A DNA stretch of 64,000 bases from Pseudomonadota bacterium (GTDB lineage Bacteria > Pseudomonadota > Gammaproteobacteria > Burkholderiales > Burkholderiaceae_C): assembly GCA_020161065.1 (NCBI GenBank), contig JAIUPH010000007.1, positions 62,001-126,000 on the forward strand, in the 5' to 3' direction. A model generated the notes under the pieces. The model was not told the origin of the DNA. It searched no databases and saw nothing but the letters and a program-made list of their open reading frames with translations. This document shows, in pieces, positions 29,351 through 37,935 of the stretch. Made by a program: the position numbers and the translations under genes. Numbering within the stretch: the stretch's first letter is position 1; every line of letters starts with the position of its first letter.

Positions 29351-30361
29351 ATGAAGACACGATCGGTGCTGAAGGCCGCCTGCGGCGCGGCGCTGCTGGC
29401 GCTGGCCGGCAAGGCGGCGGCGCAGGGCGCGCCCGAGAAGTTCACCTTCGCGCTGAACTGGTTCGCGGTGGGCGACCACGCCGCCTACTGGGTGGCGCTG
29501 GACAAGGGCTACTACGCGCAGCGCGGGCTCGACGTGACGCTGGAAAACAGCAAGGGCTCGGGCGACGCCATCGCCAAGGTCGACACCGGCCGCGCCGATG
29601 CCGGCCTGGCCGACGCGGTGCCGGTGCTGGCCGCCACCGCGCGCGGCGCGCGCATCAAGATGGTGGGCATGGTGTTCGACAAGACGCCGCTCAACTTCTA
29701 CAGCCGCAAGGACAAGCCGGTCACCAAGCCGAAGGACCTGGAAGGCAAGACCGTCGGCGCGCCGCCGGGCGACGGCCAGCGCCAGGCCTGGCCGGCGTTC
29801 GCCAAGCTCAACGGCATCGACCCCGCCAAGGTCACCTGGGTCAACATCGAGCCCACCGCCAAGGTGGCGGCGCTGGCCGAGAAGCGCGTCGACGTGGTCG
29901 GCGACTACACCACCGGGCTGCCGTTCATGACCAAGGCGCTGGGCGACCAGGTGCTGATGCTGCCGTGGTCCGACTTCGGCTTCGAGCTGTACAGCATGTC
30001 CATCATCGCCAGCGAGAAGACGATGAAGGAGCGCCCCAAGGCGCTGCGCGCCTTCCTGGAAGCCAGCTACATGGGCTGGCGCGACGTGATGGCCGACCCC
30101 AAGGCGGCGCTGGCGATCTTCAAGAAGCGCGTGCCCGAGATCGACCTCGCCATCATCGAGCCCAACATGATGCTGGGCATCGACCTGCTGCGCACGCCGC
30201 GCTACGCGGCCAGCGGCATCGGCTGGATCGACGAGGCCAAGATGTGCGCCTCGGTCGACCTCATCAACACCTACATGGGGCTGCCGCGCAAGGTCGACTG
30301 CAAGGAGGTCTACACGATGGACTTCCTGACCAAGGTGGCGATGCCGGTGCCGGCGAAGTGA
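29351..30361 (+). CDS. ABC transporter periplasmic substrate-binding protein (SsuA/THI5-like)
   Basis: Exported protein of 336 residues with a signal peptide ending AAAQG at about 25. The NMT1/THI5-like signature is FALNWFAVGDHAAYWVALDKGYYAQRGLDVTLE. The segments NLE-like DLEGKTVGAPPGDGQR and TGLPFMTKAL form the hinge and pocket region. It starts 33 bases after the permease with an AAGGGG ribosome site. The ligand is unknown; the family binds sulfonates, aromatic acids, thiamine precursors and others. Confidence 0.92.
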   Translation: MKTRSVLKAACGAALLALAGKAAAQGAPEKFTFALNWFAVGDHAAYWVALDKGYYAQRGLDVTLENSKGSGDAIAKVDTGRADAGLADAVPVLAATARGARIKMVGMVFDKTPLNFYSRKDKPVTKPKDLEGKTVGAPPGDGQRQAWPAFAKLNGIDPAKVTWVNIEPTAKVAALAEKRVDVVGDYTTGLPFMTKALGDQVLMLPWSDFGFELYSMSIIASEKTMKERPKALRAFLEASYMGWRDVMADPKAALAIFKKRVPEIDLAIIEPNMMLGIDLLRTPRYAASGIGWIDEAKMCASVDLINTYMGLPRKVDCKEVYTMDFLTKVAMPVPAK

Positions 30362-30368
30362 CCGCCAA

Positions 30369-31148
30369 GTGATCGAGGTCGACAACGTCGGCATGGTCTA
30401 CCGCGCCGCCAGCGGCCCGGTGGAGGCGCTGCGCGGCATCTCGCTGACGGTGGCCGATGGCGAGTTCATCGCGCTGGTCGGCCCCAGCGGCTGCGGCAAG
30501 TCCACGCTGATGCGCATCATCGCCGGGCTGCGGCCGGCCAGCAGCGGCCGCGTCACGGTCAACGGCAAGCCCGTCACCGGCCCGCTGTCGACGGTGGGCA
30601 TGGTGTTCCAGTCCGCGGTGCTGCTGAAGTGGCGCAGCGTGCTCGACAACGTGCTGCTGCCGGCCGAGCTGTCGGGGCTGGACCCGCGCCGCTACCGCGA
30701 GCGCGCGCTGGAACTGCTGGCGCTGGTGGGCCTGGCCGACTTCGCGCAGCAGCGGCCGGGCGAGCTGTCGGGCGGCATGCAGCAGCGCGCCTCGATGTGC
30801 CGCGCGCTGATCCTCGACCCGCCCATCCTGCTGATGGACGAGCCCTTCGGCGCGCTCGACGCGATGACGCGCGACGAGATGAACCTCGAGCTGCTGCGCA
30901 TCTGGGGCCAGGGCGGCGCGCCGGCCGGCCAGCGCAAGACCATCGTCTTCGTCACCCACTCGATTCCCGAGGCGGCCTTCCTGGCCGACCGCATCGTCGT
31001 GCTGTCGCCGCGGCCGGGGCGCGTGACCAGCGTGCACACGGTCGCCATCGCGCGCCCGCGCGGCGTGCAGACCCGCGCCGACCCCGAGCTGGGCCGGCTG
31101 ACGCTGCAGATCTACGACGAGCTGAGCGGCGCCGCCCGCAAGCCATGA
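30369..31148 (+). CDS. ABC transporter ATP-binding protein (SsuB/TauB-like)
   Basis: ATPase of 259 residues. Walker A is GPSGCGKST, the Q-loop MVFQSAVLLKWRSVLDNV, the signature LSGGMQQRASM, Walker B ILLMDEPFGALD and the switch His VFVTHS. The start codon is GTG (30369), seven bases after the binding-protein stop. It energises the permease at 28532-29317. Its end overlaps the amidase ATG by ATGA, tying import to hydrolysis of an amide. Confidence 0.95.
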   Translation: MIEVDNVGMVYRAASGPVEALRGISLTVADGEFIALVGPSGCGKSTLMRIIAGLRPASSGRVTVNGKPVTGPLSTVGMVFQSAVLLKWRSVLDNVLLPAELSGLDPRRYRERALELLALVGLADFAQQRPGELSGGMQQRASMCRALILDPPILLMDEPFGALDAMTRDEMNLELLRIWGQGGAPAGQRKTIVFVTHSIPEAAFLADRIVVLSPRPGRVTSVHTVAIARPRGVQTRADPELGRLTLQIYDELSGAARKP

Positions 31149-32566
31149 TCGACTACGAGGCGCACGACGGCCTGGGCCTGGCGGCGCTGCTGCGGCGCGG
31201 CGAGGTCTCGGCGCCCGAGTTGCTGCAGGCCGCGATCGAGCGCATCGAGGCGCGCAACCCGGCGCTCAACGCGGTCGTCACGCCGCTGTTCGACGCTGCG
31301 CGCGCCGCCGTCGCGCAAGGCCTGCCCGACGGCCCGTTCCGCGGCGTGCCCTTCCTCGTCAAGGAACTGGTGGCCTCGGTCGCCGGCACGGCCACGACCT
31401 TCGGCTCGCGGCTGTACTCACATAACACGGCAGCGGCGGACAGCGAGATCGTCGCGCGCTACCGGCGCGCCGGGCTGGTGATCGTCGGCAAGACCAACTC
31501 GCCGGAGTTCGGCCTTTCGCCGACCACCGAATCGCTGCTCTACGGCATCACGCGCAATCCCTGGCGGGCGGACCTGGCGCCCGGCGGCTCCAGCGGCGGC
31601 GCGGCGGCTGCGGTCGCCGCCGGCCTGGTGCCGGCGGCGCACGCCACCGACGGCGGCGGCTCGATCCGCATCCCGGCCTCGGCCTGCGGGCTGTTCGGCC
31701 TGAAGCCGACGCGCGCGCGCATCACCGCCGGCCCCGAGGGCGGCGAAGGCTTGTCGGGCCTGGCCGTGCAGCACGTGGTCAGCCGCAGCGTGCGCGACAG
31801 CGCGGCGCTGCTGGACGCCACCGCCGGCCCCTTGCCCGGCGACCCCTACACGGCGCCGCCGCCGCGGCGGCCCTGGCTGGCCGAGGTCGGCGCCGACCCG
31901 GGGCGCCTGCGCATCGCCTTCGCGCGCCGCGCGCCCGGCGGCGTGCCGCTGCACCCGCACTGCGTGGCCGCGGTCGACGATGCCGCCGCCTTGTGTCGAT
32001 CGTTGGGCCACGAGGTCGAGGAAGCGTCGCCCGACTTCGACGCCGAGGCGCTGGCGCGCGCCTTCCGCCAGGCATTTGCGGCCAACACCGACGCTAACAT
32101 CCGCCGCGCCACCGGCGGCGCGCGGCCGCGGCCGGACCAGGTGGAGCCGCTGAGCGCCGCGCTGGCCGAGGAGGGCCGCCGCCTGAGCGCCGCCGACCTG
32201 GTGGCCGCGCTGCACGCCATGCACCGCCAGGGCCGCCGCCTGGCCGCCTTCTTCGAGCGTTATGACGCCTGGCTGACCCCCACGCTGGCGCAGCCGCCGC
32301 TGCCGATCGGCCACTTCGACATCCGCTCCAGCGACGTCGACGCCTGGTTCGACCGCCTGCTCGCCTTCCTGCCCTTCACCTACCCCTTCAACGCCAGCGG
32401 CCAACCGGCGGCGTCGCTGCCGCTCTTCTGGTCGCCCGACGGCCTGCCGATCGGCGTGCAGTTCGCCGCTCGCGCCGGCGACGAGGCGCTGCTGTTCCGG
32501 CTGGCCGGGCAGCTCGAACGGGCGCGGCCCTGGTTCGGGCGGCGGCCGGTGGTGGGTGTTGGGTAG
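31145..32566 (+). CDS. Amidase-signature family amidohydrolase
   Basis: Protein of 473 residues of the amidase signature family. The catalytic triad is visible: Lys73 in FLVKELVAS, the cis-Ser of [11 protein letters not shown] (149-150) and nucleophile Ser173 in [12 protein letters not shown]. The C-terminal [29 protein letters not shown] is typical. It has no signal peptide, so it acts in the cytosol on an imported amide. It is the last gene of the operon and overlaps the ABC ATPase. Specificity (aryl, alkyl or carbamoyl amide) cannot be told; no GatB/GatC partner is near, so it is not GatA. Confidence 0.92.
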   Translation: MIDYEAHDGLGLAALLRRGEVSAPELLQAAIERIEARNPALNAVVTPLFDAARAAVAQGLPDGPFRGVPFLVKELVASVAGTATTFGSRLYSHNTAAADSEIVARYRRAGLVIVGKTNSPEFGLSPTTESLLYGITRNPWRADLAPGGSSGGAAAAVAAGLVPAAHATDGGGSIRIPASACGLFGLKPTRARITAGPEGGEGLSGLAVQHVVSRSVRDSAALLDATAGPLPGDPYTAPPPRRPWLAEVGADPGRLRIAFARRAPGGVPLHPHCVAAVDDAAALCRSLGHEVEEASPDFDAEALARAFRQAFAANTDANIRRATGGARPRPDQVEPLSAALAEEGRRLSAADLVAALHAMHRQGRRLAAFFERYDAWLTPTLAQPPLPIGHFDIRSSDVDAWFDRLLAFLPFTYPFNASGQPAASLPLFWSPDGLPIGVQFAARAGDEALLFRLAGQLERARPWFGRRPVVGVG

Positions 32567-32682
32567 GGCGGGGTAGGACCGAACGCCCGGTGGGTCAGCG
32601 CCGGGTCATCGACCAGCGCCGCGTCGGCATCCGCGAGCGGCACCGCAGGCCTTGACCGGCGGCGCGGCCGGCGCTTCGGCCC

Positions 32683-33186
32683 TCACTTCGTCGCCCCCAG
32701 CTTCGCCTCGGCCAGCACCTGGTCCATCGCCGCCTTCAGCTTGGGCAGCACCTGCTGCATGTGGACTTGCATGGCCGCCGTCGACTTCTGCGTCACCAGC
32801 GGCATCTTGTTGACGAAGCGCTGGCCGAGCGGGCTTCTGTAGAACTCGATCAGGCCGTTGATCTCGTCCTGGTCGAAGCTCTCGCGGTAGATCGCCACCT
32901 GCATCGGCTGCAGCGTCGCCCAGCTCAGCTCGCTGCGCAGCACCTGGCTCAGGCGCTGCGGCGCCAGGTCCATCACGCGTTGCTGTTCGGCGCTCAGCGT
33001 CTTGCCCGCGGTGGCCTGCTGCATGGCCTGCTTCATGGCCGGCTCCAGCGTCGCGTAGACGCTGTCGAGCAGCGACTCGGCCTTGGTGACCTTGAGCAGC
33101 GTGACGATCGACTCGTCGCTCGGCGGCGCGGCCGTGGCGGCCAGCGAGGCGCCGGCCAGCGCGAGAAGGGCGATGAAGGGGCGCAT
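32683..33186 (-). CDS. DUF2059 exported protein
   Basis: Secreted helical protein of 167 residues. The start at 33186 is chosen because GGAG lies seven bases upstream; an ATG at 33204 would add MNRRTL without a ribosome site. The signal peptide is MRPFIALLALAGASLAATA. DUF2059 features are ETFDQDEINGLIEFYRSPLG-like ESFDQDEINGLIEFY and GQRFVNKMPLVTQ. Function is unknown; members are periplasmic or outer-membrane associated. It is convergent with the amidase. Confidence 0.88.
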   Translation of the reverse strand: MRPFIALLALAGASLAATAAPPSDESIVTLLKVTKAESLLDSVYATLEPAMKQAMQQATAGKTLSAEQQRVMDLAPQRLSQVLRSELSWATLQPMQVAIYRESFDQDEINGLIEFYRSPLGQRFVNKMPLVTQKSTAAMQVHMQQVLPKLKAAMDQVLAEAKLGATK

Positions 33187-33274
33187 GAGGGTTCTCCGGT
33201 TCATGGATGCATCGCCGCGCCGTGCTCTTCGAGCAGCGCGGCCGGCAGGTCGAGCGCCTGCGCCGCCTCGGGGC

Positions 33275-33297
33275 GCGGCCCGGCGCTCGGCCCGCGG
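33275..33297. repeat. Second copy of the 23-bp dispersed GC-rich repeat
   Basis: Identical to 6661-6683. It consists of CGGCCCG, GCGCT, CGGCCCG inside GC-rich flanks, so it also has an internal direct repeat. It lies between the DUF2059 gene and the end of the DUF3443 gene, next to a tandem repeat. Confidence 0.75.
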
Positions 33298-33303
33298 GAG
33301 ACC

Positions 33304-33354
33304 GATGGACAGCGCCGATGGACAGCGCCGATGGACAGCGCCGATGGACAGCGG
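33304..33354. repeat. Tandem repeat, 13-bp unit, four copies
   Basis: The unit gatggacagcgcc occurs three times plus a final gatggacagcgg, in the gap between two minus-strand genes. There is no reading frame and no clear regulator site; a slippage-prone minisatellite is the simplest reading. Confidence 0.9.
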
Positions 33355-33359
33355 CTGAC

Positions 33360-34616
33360 TCATGGATAGGCCTGGAACGCGAAGTACGGCCCGGTGCCGT
33401 AGGGCGTGCTGCGCTGCTCGATCGCGGTGAACACGGTCTTGCCGAAGAAGAACGGCAGCCCGAGGTCGAGCGAGGCGCCGAAGGTGCCGCCGGCCGGCGC
33501 GCCGAGGTTGTTGAAGGCCCACAGGCCGGCCGAGCCGGGCTGGCTGAACAGGTATTGCGTGTTGGCGATCGAGAAGCTGGTGGTGGTCGACGCGCCGTTG
33601 CTGCCGGTGAGCGTGACGTTGAAGGTCAGCGCCGACAGCGCGTTGGCCGAGCCGGGGCAGTACCAGTCGGCCAGGTTGCCGGTGCAGGCGGGGATGCTGG
33701 CGTCGTCGACGAAGTGCACGCTGGAGCCGCTGTCGATGAAGCTGTTGGCCAGCGTGCGGCCGTTGTAGCTGGCGGTGAAGTAGCCGGCGCGCGCGCCGCT
33801 GGCCGGCACCGTGATCGGCGTGCCGCCGAGCACGTTGTTGCTGCTGGTGCCGATGCCGAAGATCAGGTTGCCCGTCGCCGACGCGGCGCCGGTGGCGGGA
33901 ATGGCCGGTAACTGCAGCAGCACGCCGTTGTTGTGCGCCGCCAGCGCGGCCACCGGGTTGCGGATCTGCGTGGCCAGCGCCACCACGCTGTCGCTGCAGG
34001 CGCCGGCGGCCGTGCAGGCGTAGTACAGGCCGACCGGCGTGCCGACGCAGGTGCTGCCGCAGTCTTCCTGGAACACGCCGACGCCCAGCACGCCGTTGGA
34101 GCCTAGCAGCGCGACGCTGTCCTGCACGGTGCCCTTGTCGGCGCAGTCGGCCGGCAGCGCAGCGCCGTCGCTGCCGTCCTTGATGAGCTGGATCGACACC
34201 GTCGCCGAGGTCTGGTTGCCCAGGCGCACGTCGGCCGCGGCCAGCGGGCCCCAGGTCACGCCGTCGGCGAACGCGGTGCAGCTGTGCAGGCGGCTGCCGC
34301 TGCTGCCGGCCACCGTGGGCAGGCCCAGGCGCACGGCCGAGGCCAGCAGGCGCAGCCCGGTGGAGCCGGTGTCGACGTGCACGTTGGGTATGGTCTGGCA
34401 GTTGCTGGTGCCGGGCACGCAGATGGTCACCGAGGTGGTGACGATGTTGACGAAGTTGCCGTTGAGGTCGGCGCCCACCTGGATGGACTGCACGTTGTCG
34501 TTGCTGCCGCTGCCGCCCGTGCTGCTGCCGCCGCCGCCGCAGGCCGACAACAGCGCCGCCGCCAGCGCCAGCAGCCCGCCTGCCAACGTTCGACGAGCGC
34601 CGATCGCATGGTGCAC
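33360..34616 (-). CDS. DUF3443 lipoprotein with two pepsin-like Asp motifs
   Basis: Predicted lipoprotein of 418 residues from GTG 34616 with lipobox LSAC (Cys26) and a Gly/Ser linker. Two aspartic-protease-like motifs are present: VDTGSTGLRLL (Asp82) and FIDSGSSVHFV (Asp295), about 213 residues apart. A hydrophobic-hydrophobic-Gly segment (GVLGVGVF) follows the first. This is the layout of two-lobed pepsins. An in-frame ATG at 34715 overlaps the upstream stop (ATGA), but the added residues come from a 9-bp tandem repeat, so the GTG is preferred. DUF3443 has no assigned function; peptidase activity is inference. It sits after the DUF2844 gene, its usual partner. Confidence 0.85.
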   Translation of the reverse strand: MHHAIGARRTLAGGLLALAAALLSACGGGGSSTGGSGSNDNVQSIQVGADLNGNFVNIVTTSVTICVPGTSNCQTIPNVHVDTGSTGLRLLASAVRLGLPTVAGSSGSRLHSCTAFADGVTWGPLAAADVRLGNQTSATVSIQLIKDGSDGAALPADCADKGTVQDSVALLGSNGVLGVGVFQEDCGSTCVGTPVGLYYACTAAGACSDSVVALATQIRNPVAALAAHNNGVLLQLPAIPATGAASATGNLIFGIGTSSNNVLGGTPITVPASGARAGYFTASYNGRTLANSFIDSGSSVHFVDDASIPACTGNLADWYCPGSANALSALTFNVTLTGSNGASTTTSFSIANTQYLFSQPGSAGLWAFNNLGAPAGGTFGASLDLGLPFFFGKTVFTAIEQRSTPYGTGPYFAFQAYP

Positions 34617-34660
34617 CCGGCACGCGTGGTGTGGTCCCTCCGGGAGGGCATTCGCCCCCT

Positions 34661-34705
34661 GGGCGGCCAGGGCGGCCAGGGCGGCCAGGGCGGCCTGGGC
34701 GGCCT
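34661..34705. repeat. Tandem repeat, 9-bp unit, five copies, next to a hairpin
   Basis: gggcggcca occurs three times and gggcggcct twice between the DUF2844 and DUF3443 genes. Just left of it, CCCTCC-G-GGAGGG (34636-34648) is a perfect short hairpin. The array could be translated if DUF3443 begins at 34715. Confidence 0.85.
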
Positions 34706-34711
34706 GGGGGC

Positions 34712-35179
34712 TCATTGCGCGTTCTCCTCGAAGCTGAAGCCCGCCGGCGTCTGCTCGGGCAGGTAGGCCTGGCCGCGGAAGGCGCGCATGCGGCCGCCGG
34801 ACTCGATCACCAGTTGCGGCTCGCGCACCGCCAGCCGGCGGTGGTCGGGGTGGGGCTCGCGGCCGGCGGCCTGCAGGCGCTGGAAGTGGCTGCCCAGCAG
34901 CGCTTTCAGGTTGGGCTGGAACGGGCCTTCCCAGCTCACCGCGAAGACCAGGCCGGCGGCGTCGGTGTACTCGCGCACCACGGTGCCCGAGGGCAGCGTC
35001 GACTCGTGCACGCGGTAGCCGGCGCGCTGCGCCGTCTTGGCGCTGACGGCGCGCAACTGGCTGCGCGTGCTGGCCACCGAAGCGAGCGGCTCGCCCAGCG
35101 TGGCGCCGGCGGGCGCACTGGCCCCCAAGGCCGCCAGCGCCGCGACGGCGCCGGCGGCGAAGATCGCCTTGCGGTTCAT
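34712..35179 (-). CDS. DUF2844 exported protein
   Basis: Exported protein of 155 residues. The start at 35179 is supported by AGGGGAG nine bases upstream. The signal peptide is MNRKAIFAAGAVAALAALGASAPAGA, followed by the DUF2844 sequence TLGEPLASVASTRSQLRAVSAKTAQRAGYRVHE and SGTVVREYTDAAGLVFAVSWEGP. Function is unknown. DUF2844 and DUF3443 genes are commonly adjacent in Burkholderiales, suggesting a shared envelope role. Confidence 0.88.
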   Translation of the reverse strand: MNRKAIFAAGAVAALAALGASAPAGATLGEPLASVASTRSQLRAVSAKTAQRAGYRVHESTLPSGTVVREYTDAAGLVFAVSWEGPFQPNLKALLGSHFQRLQAAGREPHPDHRRLAVREPQLVIESGGRMRAFRGQAYLPEQTPAGFSFEENAQ

Positions 35180-35240
35180 GATGAAAACTCCCCTGGGATC
35201 GGACCGGCGCATTGTGCGCGACGGCGCGGCGTCGTCCCGC

Positions 35241-35280
35241 CGCGTTACCGCGCCTTACCCCGCCTTACCCCGCCTTATCC
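35241..35280. repeat. Tandem repeat, 10-bp unit, four copies
   Basis: Units cgcgttaccg, cgccttaccc, cgccttaccc and cgccttatcc. The last contains the stop codon (TAA, 35277-35275) of the SbcC-like gene, so the repeat has grown up to the end of the operon. Confidence 0.8.
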
Positions 35281-37935
35281 CGCCGCTCGGCGCTCGATGC
35301 TCAGCAGCGGCACGCCCATGTCGTGCCAGCGCGCCGCGTGGCAGGTGAACAGCAGCACCTGGTGGCGCGAGGCGGCGTCGAACAGCAGCCGCTTCATGCG
35401 CGCCAGGCGCTCGTCGTCGCTGTGCGTCAGCGCGTCGTCCAGCATCAGCAGCGTCGGCCGGCCGGCCTCGCGCAGCCAGTCGGCGCAGGCGATGCGCACG
35501 GCCACGCCGATCTGCTCGCGCGCGCCGTGGCTCAGCGATGCCAGCGGCGCCAGCTCGGCGTCGCCCGCCTCGTCGGCCGGCCGGCTCAGCATCTGCGGCA
35601 CGAGCTGCTCGTCCAGGTCCAGCCGCGCGCCGGGCAGCAGCAGCGGCAGCAGCCGGTCGAGGTGGCGCAGCAGCGGCGCGCGCAGGCGCTGCGCGAAGGC
35701 CTGGCGGTGCTGCGTCAGCCGCTGCAGCAACAGGTCGGCGGCGGCGGCGCGGCGCTGCAGCTCGGCATGCCGGCGCGTGGCCTGCTGCAGCGCCTGCTGG
35801 GCTTGCGCCAACTGCTCGTCCAGCCCTTGCGCACCGGCGGCGGCCAGCGTCGCTTCGAGCTGGGCGATGCGGATGCCGCGCAACTGGAAGGTTTGTTGCG
35901 CCTGCTCGGCGCTGCGGCGCAGGCGCTCGATGTCCTGCTGCAGGATGTCGGGCCGCTGCCCGTCCAGCCGCTGCTGCAGCGCCTGCAGCGTGGCCTGCAG
36001 CGCGGCGGCCTGCTGGTGGCCGGCGGCCAGCCGGGCCTGCGCTTGCTCGTTGCGCGTGCGGTGCTCGGCGCTGTCCAGCAAGGCGGCCAGCGCCTGGCGT
36101 TCACGTTCGGCGGATTGCTGCTCGCTGGCGTCGGCGGCCAGCTGGCGGCGCGTCTGCTCCAGCGCCGCGGCGGCGGCCGTGGCCGCCTGCTGCGCGGCAT
36201 CGACCGCCGCGGCCGCGGCGGCCAGCGGCGGCGCGTCGGCGGCCGGCGGCGGCAGTTGCGCCAGCGCGCCCTCCGTCGCCTGCCGTTGCGCGTCGGCCGC
36301 GTCCAGCGCGGCCTGCAGGCTGTCCAGCCCCTGCGGCGCCAGCACGGCCAGGGTCCGCTGCGCGGCCTCGGACGCCTGCAGGCCGTCGTGCCGGGCCTGG
36401 GCGCGGGCCTCGGCCTGGTCGAGGTCGGCCAAGCCCAGGCGCTGCAGCAGCGCCTGTTGCTCGCCCTGCAGCCGCTGCTGCTCGGCCGCCAGCTCGGCGA
36501 GGTCGGGGCCGCCGGGGCTGATCACCAGCCGGCCCACCTGCGCGATCTGCAGTTCGCCGCGTGCCAGCAGCAGCCGTTCGCCATGGCCTTGCAGCGCTTC
36601 GCCGTCGAGCCGCAGCGCGGCGCCGGGCAGCAACTCGAACTGCAGCCGCGTGGCGATGGCCGACTGGCGGATGGCCAGCGCCTGCAGCCGCGCGGCGCGC
36701 TCGCGCAGCGCCTGCAGGTCCTGCGGCTCGATGGCGGCGGCCGCCGCGGCGCGGCGCAGCTCGGCGGCGCGCGCGGCCTCGCCTTGCGCTTGCTGCAGCC
36801 GCGTGGCGGCCTCCGCGCTACGCTGGCGCGCCATGGCCAGTTGCGTCGACAGTTGGGCGCGGCTGTCTTCCTGGCGGGCCAGCGCCAGCGTGGCCTGGGC
36901 CCGGCGCGCCTGTTCGGCGGCCGCCGCGTGGGCGGCGCGTGCGCCTTGCTCGGCGGCGGTGGCCTGCTGCAGCGCCCGCGCCGCGGCCTGCGCGGCGGTG
37001 CCGCGGGCTTGCAGGTCGGCGGCCTGGCGCGCGGCGGCGGCCAGCTGCTGCACCAGCAGTTCCTGCAGCGCCTGTTTTTGTTGCAGTTCGTCGCGCCGCG
37101 CCGCGTGTTCGGCGGCCAGGCCTTGCGCGGCGCGCCAGGCGTCCTCGGCCTGCTGCTGACGCTGCCGCAGTTCGGCCCAGGGCGCGTCGCGCTGGGCGGC
37201 GGCGTGTTCGTCGCGCAGCGTGCGCAGTTCGTCCACCTGGCGGCGGTACGCCGTGGCGGCGGCCTGCAGCGCCGCCACCTCGGCCTGCCGCGCGGCGGCG
37301 TCGTCATGCGCCTGCAACAACGTGCCACGGGGCTTGCCGGTAGCCGTCAGCCAATCGGCGCGCAGGTTGCGCACCTGCTCGATCAGCTCGTCGCCGTCGC
37401 CGGCCGAGAGCGCGGCGATCGAATCGTCGACCGATTGCTGCAGCGAGCGCTGCAACTGCGGCGCCGCATGGCCGACGGCGGCCGCCAGTTCGCCGGCGCT
37501 GCCCTGCTCGACCCACAGCAGGCCGGGCAGGCCGAGAAATTCGTCGCGGTTGGCGCCCTTGGGCGCGAAGCCGAAGCCCAGCAGCTCGGCCAGATGGTCT
37601 TCGGCCGCCTGGCCTTCGAGCCGGCGGCTGCCGGCGATGCGCAGCTCGCAGCGTTTGCGGCCGAGGAAGCTCTTGCGCAAGGCGTAGGCGGTGCCGCCGA
37701 TGTCGAAGTCCAACTCGACGCTGGGCGCGGCCGCGGCGTCGCCGTAAGGCCGCAGGTCTTCGACGGCGGTGCTGCGGTGGCGCTCCAGGAAGGCGGCGCG
37801 GATGGCGCGCACCAGGCTGCTCTTGCCGGCCTCGTTGCGGCCGGCCACGATGTTGAGCCCTGGCTGCAGCGCGGCCAGTTCGAACGGTTGGCGAAAGGCG
37901 CGCAGCTCGGCCACGCGCAGCCGCGTCAGCCTCAT
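35275..37935 (-). CDS. SbcC/YhaN-like SMC-type ATPase
   Basis: Protein of 886 residues of the Rad50/SbcC kind. The N-terminus MRLTRLRVAELRAFRQPF...NIVAGRNEAGKSSLVRAI has the Walker A. A long Ala/Gln/Arg-rich coiled coil (about 200-740) follows, then signature LASLSHGAREQIGVAVRIA and Walker B PTLLMLDDALTHSDDERL. There is no clear CxxC zinc hook in the middle, unlike SbcC or Rad50, and the N-terminal GRNEAGKS form is closer to YhaN-type proteins. It overlaps the nuclease gene by ATGA. The pair is probably a DNA-end-processing complex. Confidence 0.87.
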   Translation of the reverse strand: MRLTRLRVAELRAFRQPFELAALQPGLNIVAGRNEAGKSSLVRAIRAAFLERHRSTAVEDLRPYGDAAAAPSVELDFDIGGTAYALRKSFLGRKRCELRIAGSRRLEGQAAEDHLAELLGFGFAPKGANRDEFLGLPGLLWVEQGSAGELAAAVGHAAPQLQRSLQQSVDDSIAALSAGDGDELIEQVRNLRADWLTATGKPRGTLLQAHDDAAARQAEVAALQAAATAYRRQVDELRTLRDEHAAAQRDAPWAELRQRQQQAEDAWRAAQGLAAEHAARRDELQQKQALQELLVQQLAAAARQAADLQARGTAAQAAARALQQATAAEQGARAAHAAAAEQARRAQATLALARQEDSRAQLSTQLAMARQRSAEAATRLQQAQGEAARAAELRRAAAAAAIEPQDLQALRERAARLQALAIRQSAIATRLQFELLPGAALRLDGEALQGHGERLLLARGELQIAQVGRLVISPGGPDLAELAAEQQRLQGEQQALLQRLGLADLDQAEARAQARHDGLQASEAAQRTLAVLAPQGLDSLQAALDAADAQRQATEGALAQLPPPAADAPPLAAAAAAVDAAQQAATAAAAALEQTRRQLAADASEQQSAERERQALAALLDSAEHRTRNEQAQARLAAGHQQAAALQATLQALQQRLDGQRPDILQQDIERLRRSAEQAQQTFQLRGIRIAQLEATLAAAGAQGLDEQLAQAQQALQQATRRHAELQRRAAAADLLLQRLTQHRQAFAQRLRAPLLRHLDRLLPLLLPGARLDLDEQLVPQMLSRPADEAGDAELAPLASLSHGAREQIGVAVRIACADWLREAGRPTLLMLDDALTHSDDERLARMKRLLFDAASRHQVLLFTCHAARWHDMGVPLLSIERRAAG

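Noticed and set aside
33304-33354. CRISPR-like array
   Set aside because: The 13-bp units are directly adjacent with no spacers, and no cas genes are present. No other array in the window has repeat-spacer structure.
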